Below are positions 44,741 through 54,993 of a DNA stretch of 64,000 bases, piece by piece. The notes under the pieces were generated by a model that saw only the letters and a program-made list of their open reading frames with translations, did no database searches and was not told the origin of the DNA. The position numbers and the translations under genes are program-made. The stretch's first letter is position 1. Each line of letters begins with the position of its first letter. Source of the stretch: Pandoraea anhela (GTDB lineage: Bacteria > Pseudomonadota > Gammaproteobacteria > Burkholderiales > Burkholderiaceae); the NCBI RefSeq assembly GCF_902459655.1, contig NZ_CABPSB010000019.1, positions 1 through 64,000 on the forward strand, read 5' to 3'.

Positions 44741-45525
44741 GTCTTCTGCCGTCTACGCCAGATCCGATCCGTCTCGACGGGAAAATCGCCCTCGTCACCG
44801 GCGCCAGTCGCGGCATCGGGCGGGCGATCGCCATCGCACTCGCCGCACGCGGCGCGACGCTCGGCGTGCACTACAACACGGCGTCCGGCGACGCCGGGAC
44901 ACTCGTCGACCAGCTCCTCGCGAGCGGCGCGCGCGCTTTCGCGGTGCAGGCGGATCTGTCCTCGGCCAACGGGGCAGTGCAACTGATCGAGCGCTTCAAC
45001 GGCGCACTGGCCGCACACGATCTGCCGCCGCGCTTCGACATTCTCGTGAACAATGCCGGCGTCGGGTTGCGCGCGCGCATCGACGCGGTAACGCCCGACG
45101 ACTTCGACCGCGTGCTGCAAGTCAATCTCAAATCGCCGTTTTTCCTCGTTCAGCATGCGCTGAAACATCTGAGAGACGGCGGGCGCATCGTCAACGTCTC
45201 GTCAATCGGCACGCGCGCCGCTTACCCCGAGATGAGCGTCTACGCGCCGGCGAAGGCAGGCCTGCAAGCGCTGACGCTCTCGCTCGCCGCCGAACTCGGC
45301 GCGCGCGGCATCACCGTCAACGCCGTGCTGCCCGGCGCCACGGCGACCGATCTGAACAAACGTGCGAGCGATCCCGTCGCCAGTCAGGCCATCGCGCAGA
45401 CGATTGCCCTCGGGCGCGTGGGCGAGCCACGCGACATTGCCGACATCGTGGCCTTTCTCGCGAGCGACGCAGGCCGCTGGATCACCGGCCAATCCATCGA
45501 TGCGAGCGGCGGGCAACGTCTCTGA
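44737..45525 (+). CDS. SDR family oxidoreductase
   Basis: 262 residues. T-G-A-S-R-G-I-G is the NAD(P) site, N-N-A-G is present, and the Y-A-P-A-K catalytic pair follows an S-S-I-G-T segment. It likely oxidises a hydroxy group of the pathway intermediate. Coupled to the acyl-CoA synthetase. Confidence 0.93.
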   Translation: MSLLPSTPDPIRLDGKIALVTGASRGIGRAIAIALAARGATLGVHYNTASGDAGTLVDQLLASGARAFAVQADLSSANGAVQLIERFNGALAAHDLPPRFDILVNNAGVGLRARIDAVTPDDFDRVLQVNLKSPFFLVQHALKHLRDGGRIVNVSSIGTRAAYPEMSVYAPAKAGLQALTLSLAAELGARGITVNAVLPGATATDLNKRASDPVASQAIAQTIALGRVGEPRDIADIVAFLASDAGRWITGQSIDASGGQRL

Positions 45526-45569
45526 ACGCCGTCTCGCCCGCCCTTTCACGCAACTCCCGGACAGCCACC

Positions 45570-47246
45570 ATGACGACTCTGCTCGACGTCGAACACCTCA
45601 CGCTCGACCTGCCCCCGAACGCGGATCGCCCGCATGCACTTCACGACGTCTCGTTCTCGCTCGCGCGCGGCGAGATTCTGTGTATGGTCGGGGAAAGCGG
45701 CTCGGGCAAGTCGATGACCGCCAGTACCTTGCTCGGCCTGTTGCCGCCCGGTGTGCAAGTCAGTGGCGGACGCGTCGCCTGGGAGGGCGCCGGCAACCTG
45801 CTGGCCTTGCCCGAAGCCGAGCGCCGCCGTTGGCGCGGTTCGCGCATCGGCATGATCTTTCAGGAGCCGATGACTGCGCTCAACCCGCTGCGCACCATCG
45901 GCGATCAGATCGCCGAGGTCTACCGCACGCATACGCGACTGCCGGGCAGCACCATTCGCGCCCGCACGCTCGATTGGCTCGAAGCCGTGCAGATCCCGTC
46001 GCCCAACGACGCCGCCAAGCGATATCCTCACGAACTGTCCGGCGGACAGCGTCAGCGCGCCATGATCGCGATGGCGCTCGCGCTCGAACCCGAACTGCTG
46101 ATCGCCGACGAGCCGACGACCGCGCTCGACGTCACCACCCAGGCGCAGATTCTCACGCTCATCCGCGAGCTACAGCAACGCAAGGGGACTGGCGTGCTGT
46201 TCATCACGCACGATTTCGGCGTGGTGGCGGAGATTGCGGACCGCGTTGCCGTCATGCGGCACGGGGAAATCGTCGAGCAAGGGGCGGCACCAACGATCCT
46301 GACGCGGCCGTCGCACGATTACACGCGCACGCTGATCGCGGCGGTGCCTGCGTTGCCGTCATCGTCATCGTCTTCGTCGTCTGCGGCGACCGGCGCGCCC
46401 GTGCGGCGCGACGAAGCGACGCCGCCGGTGCTACGCATCGAGCAGGTGCGCAAGACCTACGCCAGGCGCGGCTGGCTCGGCAAGAAGGCGCCGGCGCACA
46501 CCGCTGCGCTGCGCGACGTCAGCCTCGATGTGGGCAGCGGCAAAACGCTGGGCATCGTGGGGGAAAGCGGCTCGGGCAAATCGACACTTGCACGTTCGAT
46601 TCTTCGGCTCATGACGCCCGATGCCGGACGCATCCTCTATCGGGACATCGACCTGGCGTCCGGCGCGCTCGACGCCGACGCGCGGCGCACCGCGCTCGAG
46701 ATTCAGATGGTGTTTCAGGACCCGTTCAGCTCGCTCAACCCGCGACGCCGCGTGGGCGATATCGTCACGCAAGGGCCGATTGCCCGCGGCGAGCCGCCGC
46801 GCGAGGCGCATGCCCACGCTCTGGCACTGTTCGAACTCGTTGGCCTGAGCGCCGACGCGCTCGATCGTTTTCCCCATGAGTTCTCAGGTGGACAACGTCA
46901 GCGCATCGGTCTTGCGCGGGCGCTGGCGATGCGCCCGAAAGTGCTGGTCGCCGACGAACCGGTGTCCGCGCTCGACGTCTCGGTCCAGGCGCAGGTGCTG
47001 CGTCTGCTCGCCCGGCTGAAGGCGGAGTTAGGGCTGTCGATGATTTTCATCACGCACGACTTGCGCATCGCGGCGCAGTTGTGCGACTCGCTCGCCGTCA
47101 TGAAGTCGGGCAGTGTGGTCGAGTACGGCGATACCGGCGCGATCTTTCGCGCGCCGTCGCACCCGTACACGCGCGCGCTGCTCGACGCGATCCCGGGGCG
47201 TGGCCGGGAAGTTCGCGCCGAGGCGCCGGCGCTCACCGCGGCCTGA
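45570..47246 (+). CDS. fused two-domain Dpp/Opp-type ABC transporter ATPase (DppD-DppF)
   Basis: 558 residues with two complete ATPase domains. Walker A motifs G-E-S-G-S-G-K-S occur in each (about 41 and 331), with two signature L/F-S-G-G-Q-R-Q-R and two D-E-P sequences. An 8-residue poly-Ser linker (264-271) lies between the halves. In many systems these are two genes; here they are joined. It energises the DppB/DppC-like permeases. The stop directly abuts the end of the convergent GntR gene. Confidence 0.93.
   Translation: MTTLLDVEHLTLDLPPNADRPHALHDVSFSLARGEILCMVGESGSGKSMTASTLLGLLPPGVQVSGGRVAWEGAGNLLALPEAERRRWRGSRIGMIFQEPMTALNPLRTIGDQIAEVYRTHTRLPGSTIRARTLDWLEAVQIPSPNDAAKRYPHELSGGQRQRAMIAMALALEPELLIADEPTTALDVTTQAQILTLIRELQQRKGTGVLFITHDFGVVAEIADRVAVMRHGEIVEQGAAPTILTRPSHDYTRTLIAAVPALPSSSSSSSSAATGAPVRRDEATPPVLRIEQVRKTYARRGWLGKKAPAHTAALRDVSLDVGSGKTLGIVGESGSGKSTLARSILRLMTPDAGRILYRDIDLASGALDADARRTALEIQMVFQDPFSSLNPRRRVGDIVTQGPIARGEPPREAHAHALALFELVGLSADALDRFPHEFSGGQRQRIGLARALAMRPKVLVADEPVSALDVSVQAQVLRLLARLKAELGLSMIFITHDLRIAAQLCDSLAVMKSGSVVEYGDTGAIFRAPSHPYTRALLDAIPGRGREVRAEAPALTAA
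46359..46382. repeat. TCA/TCG serine microsatellite in the ATPase linker
   Basis: Eight consecutive Ser codons (TCA TCG TCA TCG TCT TCG TCG TCT) encode the inter-domain linker. The 3-base period means length changes stay in frame. Confidence 0.6.
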
Positions 47247-48032
47247 TCATTTGCGCAGATCGGCGATCGACAGGTAAGGAAGCCACGTGCCGGATGCCGA
47301 CAGGCTTGCGAAGACGTGCGCTTTCGTTTGCTGGAGAAAGGTTTCGATGTGTTGCCGCGCGAGCGCTTCGGCGCGCGGCGCGTTGCCCGTCACCAGCGCA
47401 CCGATGATGCTCTCGTGATCGTGCTCGATACGCGGGCGTACGCCCTGCACGCCGAAACCGAGCGATACGAGACGCGCCATGTCGTCCATCAACCCGGCGA
47501 GCGTCCGGTACAGGCGCGCGTTACCGCTGGCCGCCGCGATCGTCAGATGAAATTTGCGGTTCGTGTGCAGGAACCACTCGATCTGGTGGTCGATCGACTT
47601 ATGGGCGAACGGCGCTTCGCACGCTTCGTCCAGACGCTGAAGCAGTTCGGTATCGACGTTGCCGCATGCGAGCCGCGCCGCCATCGGTTCGAGTTGCGCG
47701 CGCAGCGTGAAGATCTCTTCGACGTCCGCCAATGTCACCGGCGAGATGCGGTACCCCTGGCGCGGAATCGCGCGCGCGAAGCCCTCGTGCACCAGCCTCA
47801 CCAGCGCCACGCGGCAACTCGTGCGCGCAATGCCGTAGCGGCGCATCAACTCCGCCTCGCTCACCACCGCCCCCGGCATGATCACGCAGGTCAGCACGTC
47901 GTGACGGATGCGCTCGTAGGCATCGTCGCCGCGCGCAAGCGCAACGGCTTCCTCGGTTTCGCAGGAGGCCGGAGCGGACGCGGAGACCGACGCAGACACT
48001 GCGCCGGAAGCGGACGATGAGACGGAAGACAT
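47247..48032 (-). CDS. GntR family transcriptional regulator (FCD type)
   Basis: 261 residues. A Ser/Ala-rich N-terminus (about 30 residues) precedes the winged helix (Y-E-R-I-R-H-D-V-L-T, R-Y-G-I-A-R-T-S-C-R-V-A-L-V-R-L-V), then an FCD domain (L-R-A-Q-L-E-P-M-A-A, F-H-L-T-I-A-A-A-S-G-N). The stop abuts the stop of the fused ATPase. It lies 3 bases after the D-2-hydroxyacid dehydrogenase, so they form an operon. It is a candidate regulator of the degradation cluster. Confidence 0.92.
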   Translation of the reverse strand: MSSVSSSASGAVSASVSASAPASCETEEAVALARGDDAYERIRHDVLTCVIMPGAVVSEAELMRRYGIARTSCRVALVRLVHEGFARAIPRQGYRISPVTLADVEEIFTLRAQLEPMAARLACGNVDTELLQRLDEACEAPFAHKSIDHQIEWFLHTNRKFHLTIAAASGNARLYRTLAGLMDDMARLVSLGFGVQGVRPRIEHDHESIIGALVTGNAPRAEALARQHIETFLQQTKAHVFASLSASGTWLPYLSIADLRK

Positions 48033-48035
48033 GGC

Positions 48036-48983
48036 TCAGTACCCTCTTGCTGCGTCGTAGACGAACGGCAACGGTGCGCCGCGTCGATGCGCCCCCAATA
48101 CTTCTGCGACCTGCCGCGCCCGCGCCGCGTACGACACTGTCGACGCGATGTGCGGGGTGACGAGCACTTTCGGGTGACGTCGCAGGGCGTCTTCCGGCGG
48201 CAGCGGTTCGATGTCGAACACGTCGACGACCGCCGAGCGCAAGCGCCCGCTGTCGAGCGCGTCGAGCAACGCCTGCCGGTCGAGGTGCGCACCGCGCCCG
48301 ACCTGAATCAGGCTCGCGCCCGCCGGCAGTTGCGCGAACAGCTTGCGCCCGAGAATGCCGCGCGTGGCGAGCGTGTCGGGCAATAGGTTGACGAGAACGT
48401 CGGTCTCGGCGAGCAGGGTATCGAGTTGCGCATCGCCCGCGAAGACATTCACGCCGTTGAGCCGCTTCGGCGTACGCGACCAGCCGTTGACGCGAAAGCC
48501 GTTGGCGTACAGCCGGGTCGCGACGGCGCCGCCCAACTCGCCCAGGCCCAGCACGCTCACCCGCGTGTCGCGCGCGAGGCGGCCGGTCAGCTCGCTGGCC
48601 CAGCGACCGTCGCGCTGCGCGGCGACGAGCGCCGGCATGTCGCGCACCATGGCCAGCGCGGCGAACGTCACGAAGTCGCTCATACGCTCGCGCGTCTCGT
48701 CCGTCACCATGCGCACGATGGGCACATCGCTCGGCAGCGTCGGGTCGGCAAGGATATGGTCGACGCCAGCCGCCGCGCTCAGGATCAGGCGCAAACGCGG
48801 GTAATGTGCGAGACGTCCGTGATCGGGCTGATAGACCAGCGCGTACTTGACGTTGCGGGCGTCCACGAACGGATCGTCCCAGCCATAGACGCGCAGGCCC
48901 GGCATCAGCCGTGCGAAATGGTGCTGCCATTCGGTCAGCGCGGCAGCGCCGCCCGACTTGATCAATAACGTATCGCCTTGCAT
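48036..48983 (-). CDS. D-2-hydroxyacid dehydrogenase (GhrA-like)
   Basis: 315 residues from Met 48983. The NAD motif L-G-L-G-E-L-G, the catalytic Arg in V-G-R-G-A-H-L-D and the catalytic His in T-P-H-I-A-S are present. It reduces a 2-oxoacid such as glyoxylate or hydroxypyruvate, or oxidises a D-2-hydroxyacid. Upstream Met choices (49010, 49076) are possible but give no better Shine-Dalgarno. Operonic with the GntR regulator. Confidence 0.9.
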   Translation of the reverse strand: MQGDTLLIKSGGAAALTEWQHHFARLMPGLRVYGWDDPFVDARNVKYALVYQPDHGRLAHYPRLRLILSAAAGVDHILADPTLPSDVPIVRMVTDETRERMSDFVTFAALAMVRDMPALVAAQRDGRWASELTGRLARDTRVSVLGLGELGGAVATRLYANGFRVNGWSRTPKRLNGVNVFAGDAQLDTLLAETDVLVNLLPDTLATRGILGRKLFAQLPAGASLIQVGRGAHLDRQALLDALDSGRLRSAVVDVFDIEPLPPEDALRRHPKVLVTPHIASTVSYAARARQVAEVLGAHRRGAPLPFVYDAARGY

Positions 48984-49488
48984 GACTTCGGGGGATCGCA
49001 CCTCGCGCATCGGGGCGAGGGCTTCAGGATGGAGCGGCCTCCCATCGTACCGGCCGCCCGTCGCCCGGCTAAGCATTTGTTATCGAAAAGCTTATGAATG
49101 CATGGCAGAAATGCACGTCGCGTCTCGGCATAAGCATGCAGGAAGCGCGCAAACCCGTCGGGGCAACGTCCCGCTTGCAAGAAAATTTCTCGAATTGCCT
49201 GCAATGGGTCGCACCAGCCGAAACACTCACCGCCGCGCGCAAACGTCCGCCCCGTGGGCTTCATCACCATGCTGCGGCGCAACAATTCACGTGATTGTTT
49301 CGATATTCACAATAATCGATCCGTCACGCAGGCATTGTCTGCTGCGCCCGACACCCGCTATAGTTGGCCCGCCCCCGCGACGCGATAAGCTGATTCGTTC
49401 GCATATGAAGGACTGGCGAGGCGAGCAAGCACATCAGCGTCATGTTGCAAACGTAGTTATTAATGCGATGCCCCCATCGCGAGTAGAA
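48984..49488. other. 505-base divergent control region, no gene seen
   Basis: Lies between the D-2-hydroxyacid dehydrogenase and the MHS transporter. It has AT-rich segments around 49280-49320 and one clear sigma-70 promoter for the transporter. No supported coding frame. Confidence 0.5.
49335..49364 (+). promoter_or_regulatory. sigma-70-like promoter of the MHS transporter
   Basis: TTGTCT (49335-49340), 18-base spacer, TATAGT (49359-49364). Expected start of transcription near 49371, leaving a leader of about 118 bases before the chosen start codon. Confidence 0.5.
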
Positions 49489-50808
49489 ATGAGAGACACA
49501 GCGACAGTCAACGCCGGAATCGGCAACCCGCCCCCCTCCCCGGAAGAAGTCCGCAAGCGCGTTTTCGCGATCGTTGCGGCGTCGTCAGGAAATCTGGTCG
49601 AGTGGTTCGACTTTTATATCTATGCGTTTTGCGCGATCTACTTCGCGCCGGCGTTCTTCCCGAGTTCGGAGCCTACCGCCCAGTTGCTCAACACGGCGGG
49701 CGTGTTTGCCGCCGGCTTTCTGATGCGCCCCATCGGCGGCTGGATCTTCGGTCGTATCGCGGACCGCAACGGCCGCAAGAACTCGATGGTCATCTCCGTG
49801 ATGATGATGTGCTTCGGTTCGCTGCTGATCGCGGCGCTGCCGACGTATGCCAGCATCGGCACCTGGGCGCCGGCGTTACTGTTGTTCGCCCGTCTGCTGC
49901 AAGGCCTGTCGGTCGGCGGCGAGTACGGCACGACCGCGACCTACATGAGCGAAGTGGCGCTCAAGGGCCGTCGCGGCTTTTTCTCGTCGTTCCAGTACGT
50001 GACGCTCATCGGCGGCCAGTTGCTGGCCGTGCTCGTGGTCGTGATTCTCCAGCAGTTCCTGAGCGAAGCGGAACTCAAGGCATGGGGCTGGCGTATTCCG
50101 TTCGTGGTCGGGGCGGTCACGGCGGTGGTTGCGCTGTTGCTGCGTCGTACGCTGCACGAAACGTCGACGAGCGAGAGCCGCAGCAATCGCGACGCCGGCT
50201 CGATCGCGGGTCTGTTCCGCCATCACAAGGCCGCCTTCTTCACGGTGCTCGGCTATACCGCCGGCGGTTCGCTGATCTTCTACACGTTCACCACCTACAT
50301 GCAAAAGTATCTGGTGAACACGGCCGGGATGCCGATCAAGACGGCGAGCTACATCATGACGGGCTGCCTGTTCGTCTACATGTGCATGCAGCCGATCTTC
50401 GGCATGCTCTCGGACAAGATCGGCCGTCGCAACAACATGCTGCTGTTCGCCGGCCTCGGCGCGCTCAGCACGGTGCCCATCCTGACGGCGCTCAAGACGG
50501 TGCAAAGCCCGACCGTGGCCTTCTTGCTGATCTGTGTCGCGCTCGCCATCGTGAGCTTCTACACGTCGATCAGCGGCATCGTGAAAGCGGAGATGTTCCC
50601 GACGGAAGTGCGTGCCCTGGGTGTGGGTCTTGCGTATGCCGTGGCCAACGCTATCTTCGGCGGCTCGGCAGAATACGTGGCGCTCGGGCTGAAGAAGGTC
50701 GGCATGGAGCCGACGTTCTACTGGTACGTCACCGGCATGATGGTGCTCGCGTTCCTCGTGAGTTTGCGTCTGCCGCGTCAGGCGAAGTATCTGCATCACG
50801 AGCATTGA
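49489..50808 (+). CDS. MFS transporter, MHS family (alpha-ketoglutarate/citrate type)
   Basis: 439 residues, 12 helices. [14 protein letters not shown] is the MHS signature, with [10 protein letters not shown] and [10 protein letters not shown]. It imports an organic acid with protons. ATG 49489 gives the natural start; ATGs further upstream (49468 and others) extend it without family similarity. It is divergent from the D-2-hydroxyacid dehydrogenase and could import a related hydroxyacid or keto acid. Confidence 0.92.
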   Translation: MRDTATVNAGIGNPPPSPEEVRKRVFAIVAASSGNLVEWFDFYIYAFCAIYFAPAFFPSSEPTAQLLNTAGVFAAGFLMRPIGGWIFGRIADRNGRKNSMVISVMMMCFGSLLIAALPTYASIGTWAPALLLFARLLQGLSVGGEYGTTATYMSEVALKGRRGFFSSFQYVTLIGGQLLAVLVVVILQQFLSEAELKAWGWRIPFVVGAVTAVVALLLRRTLHETSTSESRSNRDAGSIAGLFRHHKAAFFTVLGYTAGGSLIFYTFTTYMQKYLVNTAGMPIKTASYIMTGCLFVYMCMQPIFGMLSDKIGRRNNMLLFAGLGALSTVPILTALKTVQSPTVAFLLICVALAIVSFYTSISGIVKAEMFPTEVRALGVGLAYAVANAIFGGSAEYVALGLKKVGMEPTFYWYVTGMMVLAFLVSLRLPRQAKYLHHEH

Positions 50809-50930
50809 TCGCAACGGGAGAGGCGCGGGCTTTCATGCGGCGCCTCGCACCGTTCGTCGGCATCGACGCTGACCTCACGCGGTGCGCTTCGGCGCGCGCG
50901 TGACAGCCTGCGAAGGCCCTCCCGTCTCTG

Positions 50931-50946
50931 CGCGGCACGTGCCGCG
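50931..50946. terminator. 16-base palindrome between convergent genes
   Basis: CGCGGCACGTGCCGCG is a perfect palindrome between the MHS transporter and LysR 3' ends. As RNA the loop would be tiny, so it may be a protein site or a 3' structure rather than an intrinsic terminator. Confidence 0.3.
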
Positions 50947-50955
50947 TCCCTGCGC

Positions 50956-51864
50956 TCAGGTGTCGTCGCCAGCGGCCAGCCTGGCGCCTTGCCAGATGGC
51001 GTCGAGCACGGGGTGCGGCTGATGCCGCCGCCGGTAGAGCGCGATGTCGAAGCCGATCTGCCAGTCCTTTCCCCCGACGATAGCCAGCGTGCCACGCGCG
51101 ACGTCGTCCGCCACCAGACGCTGCGGCAGCCAGGCAATGCCCGCACCGCGTCGGGCCATCGCGAGAATCGCCTCGTAAGAATCCGCCTGATAGACCGGCT
51201 TGAGTGCCGGGCGATTCGGCATCTCTGCCAGATGACGGGCGAGCATCGCACGCAACGTCAGATTGCGCGTAAACGCCAGCCACGGAATCGGTGCCGGACC
51301 GGCGGCGAGTCGATATCTCGCGCGGCCTTTGGCGTCGAGCGCGCTCACCGGCACCAGCACCTCGCGCGCCACGCTCAACCAGTCGAAACGCTCCTGATCG
51401 ATGAGCAGACGGGTGTGTGCGCTGGAGTAGACGATGAGCAGGTCGGCTTCACCGGCCGCGAGCCGCAGGATCGCTTGTTCTGCGCTGCCCGTGGACAGGG
51501 TGGCGGTGAAGAAGCCGATGCGCGAGACGGTTTCGTCGTACCAATCGGGAAAAAATGTCGCGGCGAGCGTGCGGCCCGTGGCGATCTTCAGGTTGTTTTC
51601 GAGGGTAGGCGCGGTGTCCTGCAACTGCGTGCGGGCGCTGTGAAGAATGTCGAGCGCGTTGGTCGCGGCGTCGAGAAACACGGTGCCTGCGGCGGTGAGT
51701 TCGAGCGGCTTGCTGCGCTCGACCAACTGCGTGCCGACCCACGCCTCCAGCGCACGAATCCGACGGCCGAACGCCGGATGCGTGACGAAACGGTTCTCCG
51801 CCGCCCGCGTGAAACTGCGCGTGCGGGCCAGTTCGACGAAGTCTTCGAGCCATCGAAGTTGCAT
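50956..51864 (-). CDS. LysR family transcriptional regulator
   Basis: 302 residues. Start MQLRWLEDFVELART with GAGGAG upstream. HTH F-T-R-A-A-E-N-R-F-V-T-H-P-A-F-G-R-R-I; here His-Pro-Ala-Phe replaces the more common S-Q-P-A-V pattern. It converges with the MHS transporter, and a perfect 16-base palindrome CGCGGCACGTGCCGCG lies in the intervening 147 bases (50931-50946). Confidence 0.92.
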   Translation of the reverse strand: MQLRWLEDFVELARTRSFTRAAENRFVTHPAFGRRIRALEAWVGTQLVERSKPLELTAAGTVFLDAATNALDILHSARTQLQDTAPTLENNLKIATGRTLAATFFPDWYDETVSRIGFFTATLSTGSAEQAILRLAAGEADLLIVYSSAHTRLLIDQERFDWLSVAREVLVPVSALDAKGRARYRLAAGPAPIPWLAFTRNLTLRAMLARHLAEMPNRPALKPVYQADSYEAILAMARRGAGIAWLPQRLVADDVARGTLAIVGGKDWQIGFDIALYRRRHQPHPVLDAIWQGARLAAGDDT

Positions 51865-51944
51865 ACCGTCTCCTCGCTACCGTCCCACGTTTGTCGCCGA
51901 TGCCGGCTTCGCGGGTCGTCGACGCGCGAAATGCCGGCGTCGGC

Positions 51945-52526
51945 TCAGGCTTTCGAGAGCGACTTGAGGGCGTGCTTGATACCGTCGGACACCGTGGTGC
52001 CTTCGGGCACCGTCTTGACGGCGGCAAGCGCCTCCTTGTCGGAGTAGCCCAGCGCCAGCAACGCGTTGACGACATCGCTCTTGTGATCGTGCGGCACGGC
52101 AGCGCCGGCCACAGTGCCGAGTTGCGCCCCGAGTTTGCCCTTGAGTTCGAGCAGCAGGCGCTCCGCCGTCTTCTTGCCGATACCGGGAATCTTGGTCAGC
52201 CGGCCCGACTCTTGCAGGGTGACGGCCTGCGCGATGTCCGCCACGCTCATGCCCGACAGGATCGCCAGCGCGGTCCGTGCACCGACGCCCGAAATCTTGA
52301 GCAGTTCGCGAAAGGTGTTGCGTTCGTCCGGCGAGCCGAAACCGAAGAGCAGTTGCGCATCTTCGCGCACGATGAACTGCGTGAGCAGCGTCACGCGCTC
52401 GCCAACGTTCGGCAGGTTGAAGAAGGTGCTCATGGGCACCGAGATTTCGTAACCCACACCCTGGCAATCGACCAGGATGTGCGGCGGATTCTTTTCCAGC
52501 AGCGTGCCGGAGATGCGGCCAATCAT
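51945..52526 (-). CDS. ruvA: Holliday junction branch-migration protein RuvA
   Basis: 193 residues, normal RuvA length. Start [12 protein letters not shown]. Two helix-hairpin-helix motifs are visible: [14 protein letters not shown] and [16 protein letters not shown]. The C-terminal domain III ([12 protein letters not shown]) binds RuvB. RuvA holds Holliday junctions for the RuvB motor. Normally it lies between ruvC and ruvB, but here a LysR gene is downstream and a convergent-free region plus a + strand dehydrogenase is upstream. Confidence 0.97.
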   Translation of the reverse strand: MIGRISGTLLEKNPPHILVDCQGVGYEISVPMSTFFNLPNVGERVTLLTQFIVREDAQLLFGFGSPDERNTFRELLKISGVGARTALAILSGMSVADIAQAVTLQESGRLTKIPGIGKKTAERLLLELKGKLGAQLGTVAGAAVPHDHKSDVVNALLALGYSDKEALAAVKTVPEGTTVSDGIKHALKSLSKA

Positions 52527-52845
52527 TGATGCCCCGAGAGAGTGACGTCGACAGGCGGCAAGTGTAGCAAACCGCCCGATGTGCAGCGCTCGAAGTGACC
52601 GAGCGGTTCGCGCTTCGTGTTTCGACACTCACAACCGCCGCGACGGCCCGCGGGCATCGCTCACATCGCGCGACGACGCCCGCTCCCTTGTGTGGCGCGG
52701 CCATTTACGGCGAGGGCCACATCGCACAGCGTGTCGCGCCGCGCAAAGCGGCGCGGATCGGGATAGAGTGTCGTCTGACGGCGAATGCGAGCGGCACGCG
52801 CGGCCCCCGGCGCCGTCGATCCAAATTCCCTGACGGAGATTGAAG

Positions 52846-53787
52846 GTGTCGCTGCCCCCCTTGCTGGTCATCATTCCGATGCATCCCGAGCAGTTGTCCG
52901 AACTGCAAACCCGATTCGACGTGATTTACCGCCCGAGCCACCATCCCACGCCGCAGGGCTGGGGACCGGAAGGCGAGCGCGTGCGCTTCGTGCTCACTAA
53001 CGGTTCTCGCGGCATGAGCGCCGCCGAGCTGGCGCATTTGCCGAACGTGGAGCTGGTCAGCGCACTCGGCGCAGGCTATGAAAATCTGGACATCCCAGCC
53101 ATGCGTGCGCGCAACATCGTCGCCGTCAACGGGGCCGGAGCCAACGCACCGACCGTCGCCGATCAGGGCTTCGCCTTGCTGCTCGCCGCCATGCGCCGTA
53201 TTCCCGAGTACGACGCCGCCTGTCGCAAAGGCGTCTGGCGCGACGCGTTGCCGATGCAACCGGGCGTCGCAGGCAAGAAGCTCGGCATCGTCGGCCTGGG
53301 CGCGGTGGGGCGTCAATTCGCCAGGCGCGGTGAAGGCTTCGATATGCCGATCGGCTACCGCAACCGTCAGCGTCGCGACGATCTGCCGGCCCATTACACC
53401 TACTTCGACAGCGTGCTGGCGCTGGCTGAGTGGGCCGACATTCTCGTTGTGACCGCGCCGGGCGGCGCAGAATCGCATCACATGGTGAACGCGGAGGTCT
53501 TGCGGGCACTCGGCAAGGATGGCTTCCTCGTGAACATGGGGCGCGGCAGCGTGGTCGATACGGCAGCGCTGGCCGATGCGTTGCGCAGCGGCGTCATCGC
53601 CGGTGCCGGCCTCGACGTCTACGAAGGCGAGCCGTCGCCGCCCGCAGCACTCATCGATTTGCAGAACGTCGTCCTCAGCCCACATGTGGCCGGGCGTTCT
53701 CCGGAAGCCGAGGCCGCAACGATCGCGATGTTCATGGAGAACACCCGCCGTTATCTGGCGGGCGAGGCGGTGATGACGCCGCTGTGA
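52846..53787 (+). CDS. D-2-hydroxyacid dehydrogenase
   Basis: 313 residues. GTG 52846 was chosen since GGAG lies 7 bases upstream; TTG 52840 is too close to it. NAD motif I-V-G-L-G-A-V-G, catalytic Arg in N-M-G-R-G-S, Glu in Y-E-G-E-P, and His in S-P-H-V-A-G are all present. It belongs to a different branch from the dehydrogenase at 48036-48983. Specificity (glyoxylate, hydroxypyruvate or other) cannot be set. Confidence 0.92.
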   Translation: MSLPPLLVIIPMHPEQLSELQTRFDVIYRPSHHPTPQGWGPEGERVRFVLTNGSRGMSAAELAHLPNVELVSALGAGYENLDIPAMRARNIVAVNGAGANAPTVADQGFALLLAAMRRIPEYDAACRKGVWRDALPMQPGVAGKKLGIVGLGAVGRQFARRGEGFDMPIGYRNRQRRDDLPAHYTYFDSVLALAEWADILVVTAPGGAESHHMVNAEVLRALGKDGFLVNMGRGSVVDTAALADALRSGVIAGAGLDVYEGEPSPPAALIDLQNVVLSPHVAGRSPEAEAATIAMFMENTRRYLAGEAVMTPL

Positions 53788-53801
53788 GCGTCTGACACGC
53801 C

Positions 53802-54053
53802 TCAGTGATTATCGAGCCCGTCGAGACTTCTCTCAGGCGACGGCGACAGTGTCACGCCGTCGTTGACGGGCTCGAACTCGATGCTGCTTTGCGCGCTGCC
53901 CGTGGTGAAAACTGCTTCACAGGTCGGGCACTTCACTTCGGCGTCCGAATGGAGATAGTCGTGGAGCGACTGGACGCTCGGCTCGCTCGCCACCACGGCG
54001 AAACGCGCCTTGCACGTGGGGCATACGACGAAACCCGTATGGATCGACAACAT
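53802..54053 (-). CDS. small zinc-ribbon-like protein with two CPTC motifs
   Basis: 83 residues. C-P-T-C at residues 11-14 and C-P-T-C at 42-45 suggest a single zinc-binding ribbon. The rest is acidic and probably flexible. A strong AGGAGG Shine-Dalgarno precedes the ATG, supporting a real gene. No function known; small zinc-ribbon proteins of this type may be regulatory or chaperone-like. It follows the membrane protein gene on the same strand (40-base gap). Confidence 0.8.
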   Translation of the reverse strand: MLSIHTGFVVCPTCKARFAVVASEPSVQSLHDYLHSDAEVKCPTCEAVFTTGSAQSSIEFEPVNDGVTLSPSPERSLDGLDNH

Positions 54054-54093
54054 GGTCAGCCTCCTGAATATTCATCGAGCGACACACCGCATG

Positions 54094-54771
54094 TTACAGC
54101 CAGTCGGTGCGGCGGGGGCTTTTGCGCATGGCGTCCTCCGCCTCTCGGCGCGATGGCGTGCGGCGGTCGTTCGCCGCGACGCCGACCGTCGGCTCGGCAG
54201 GCGTGACATCGACTGCCTCGCCTTGCACGCCTGGCGCACGCTGAACGGGATCGAAGTCGCGCCACTCGCCGCCCTCCCACACCCCGTTCGCCCGCTCGAT
54301 CTCTGCGGCGCCCGCCTCGCGTAACACCGCGATGGCGGTATCGGCTGTCGTCTCGCTCACGTGCGTGGCCAGCATCACTCCCGCATCCCGCATGCCGGCC
54401 GCTCGGGCCGACACGCGCTCGCGGCCTCGCATGCGCCCAAGTGCACCGAGAAACGCCCCCAGATAGGCGCCCGCCATCATGCCGACGACCGGCACCAGCC
54501 AGAAGCGCCAGACGGTGAAGAACAACAGCGCCCCCAGCGCCAGCCCGAAAGCGCCGCCAGCGATCACCCCCTGCGCAGCGCCACGGCCAGCGGGACGCGC
54601 TGCGGCGTCAGCGTCGACATCGCCACCGATCGGAAATGTCGCGTGCTGCCCGGTAGGGTTCAAAAAGAAGACCGACACGTCAGACGGTCGAAACGACCGG
54701 TCATAGAGACGGTTCGCGACCCGAGTCGCCTGATCGAACGTCGTAAAGCGTCCTGCCACGATCATCGCCAT
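54094..54771 (-). CDS. membrane protein with glycine-rich helices (general-stress type)
   Basis: 225 residues. Residues 1-50 (V-A-G-R-F-T-T-F-D-Q-A, V-S-V-F-F-L-N-P) resemble the N-terminal domain of general-stress proteins. A Gly/Ala-rich central pair of hydrophobic segments (about residues 66-110) looks like glycine-zipper helices. A polar C-terminal tail follows. GGGAGG precedes the start. It is divergent from Ku with 222 bases between, and may share stress control. Confidence 0.7.
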   Translation of the reverse strand: MAMIVAGRFTTFDQATRVANRLYDRSFRPSDVSVFFLNPTGQHATFPIGGDVDADAAARPAGRGAAQGVIAGGAFGLALGALLFFTVWRFWLVPVVGMMAGAYLGAFLGALGRMRGRERVSARAAGMRDAGVMLATHVSETTADTAIAVLREAGAAEIERANGVWEGGEWRDFDPVQRAPGVQGEAVDVTPAEPTVGVAANDRRTPSRREAEDAMRKSPRRTDWL

Positions 54772-54993
54772 GGCAACCTCCCTGCATCGATGAGTGAGTA
54801 TGCGTTCGTAAGTGCAGATACCGATCCTTATAGGAGGGCGACGCCGCCGCTTCGTTTCATCAAGGAATGCTTATGCGTCTCTCACAGGCATTGAGAAAAT
54901 CAATGTCGGGGAACCGTCGCAGCACATCGCAATCGCAAAGAGGTGTACGGTGAGATGGCATGACACGAGGGTGTGTCGGCGATGGGAGCATCT

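Noticed and set aside
49094-49294. Short + strand open frame upstream of the MHS transporter
   Set aside because: No ribosome site or recognised motif, and it lies inside a control region with a promoter downstream of it.
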